Shown piece by piece: positions 63,903 through 64,000 of a stretch of 64,000 bases of DNA (position 1 is its first letter; every line of letters begins with the position of its first letter). The DNA lies in contig NZ_AHCD03000044.1 in NCBI RefSeq assembly GCF_000238295.3, positions 806,001 through 870,000 on the forward strand. Direction: 5' to 3'. The notes beneath the pieces were generated by a model, which was given only the letters and a program-made list of their open reading frames with translations, made no database searches and was not told the origin of the DNA. The translations under genes and the position numbers were made by a program. Source of the stretch: Pseudoalteromonas rubra (GTDB taxonomy: Bacteria > Pseudomonadota > Gammaproteobacteria > Enterobacterales > Alteromonadaceae).

Positions 63903-64000
63903 AGCAGGCAGCAACAAGTTACCCCCTCAGGCAGCAAGAAGTCTCGCCCGGCTACGCTGTGTTTGCATTTGCCTTGATACTTTGGCGGCAGATCATGCAA
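63893..64000 (+). CDS. ABC transporter permease, start only (cut by window end)
   Basis: Frame ATG at 63893 overlapping the ATPase stop, open to the window end: MSIEQAATSYPLRQQEVSPG, then AVFAFALILWRQ. The overlap with a LolD-type ATPase and a hydrophobic start of the next segment suggest the FtsX-type permease. 36 residues seen; too short to name. Confidence 0.55.
   Translation, partial: MSIEQAATSYPLRQQEVSPGYAVFAFALILWRQIMQ

Noticed and set aside
1..64000. CRISPR arrays, tRNA and rRNA genes
   Set aside because: No regular spaced repeats and no tRNA- or rRNA-like sequence were recognised by eye; a search with tRNAscan-SE and Infernal would be decisive.

Overview
The window looks like chromosome of a marine gammaproteobacterium of the Alteromonadales, most likely Pseudoalteromonas. 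This is inferred from gene content, not from a marker gene: TonB receptor, secreted PKD-type peptidases, a long-form hutU with hutH, a gene-cassette array, and short GG-leader peptides. I saw no rRNA, tRNA or CRISPR.

Layout. 1-7.2 kb: TPR histidine kinase (5' end probably cut), S9-type hydrolase, M14 carboxypeptidase with PKD domains, an orphan exported protein. 7.2-9.9 kb: a GGCT-like protein and a DUF6351-like putative hydrolase. 9.9-19.7 kb: a signalling block. A 1571-residue hybrid kinase (NIT, two PAS, HisKA, HATPase, receiver, HPt) is followed by a REC-EAL phosphodiesterase, a lone receiver and a two-receiver protein, with a divergent GAF protein and two solute-binding proteins alongside. 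20.6-24.4 kb: Fur-boxed siderophore receptor, then a YafY/WYL regulator with an ABM-like protein.

24.67-28.05 kb is AT-rich and reads as a gene-cassette array without an integrase. Unrelated small genes are each bounded by a GTT-type core and, overlapping the stop codon, its reverse complement. A MITE-like element and an IS110-family remnant lie inside it. 28.3-46.4 kb holds ordinary accessory genes: LysE exporter, MocR regulator with a divergent PLP decarboxylase, a giant lipoprotein facing a ToxR-type regulator, a phosphoesterase with three VMO-I-like repeats, a DUF5916-type outer-membrane protein, an S66 peptidase and an NPP-type phosphodiesterase. 46.7-51.3 kb: hutUH with a divergent LysR regulator.

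51.3-54.2 kb is the most novel part: an XRE regulator translationally coupled to a GYKPPRA-repeat protein and followed by a membrane protein, a second divergent XRE regulator, and two paralogous 69-70 residue peptides with near-identical leaders ending in AGG and Cys-rich tails. 54.3-64 kb: OpgC-like membrane protein, lipoprotein, a metzincin coupled to a membrane-anchored partner, aldehyde dehydrogenase, VOC protein, COQ8-type UbiB kinase, two paralogous small secreted proteins, and the start of a LolD-type ABC exporter that runs off the window.
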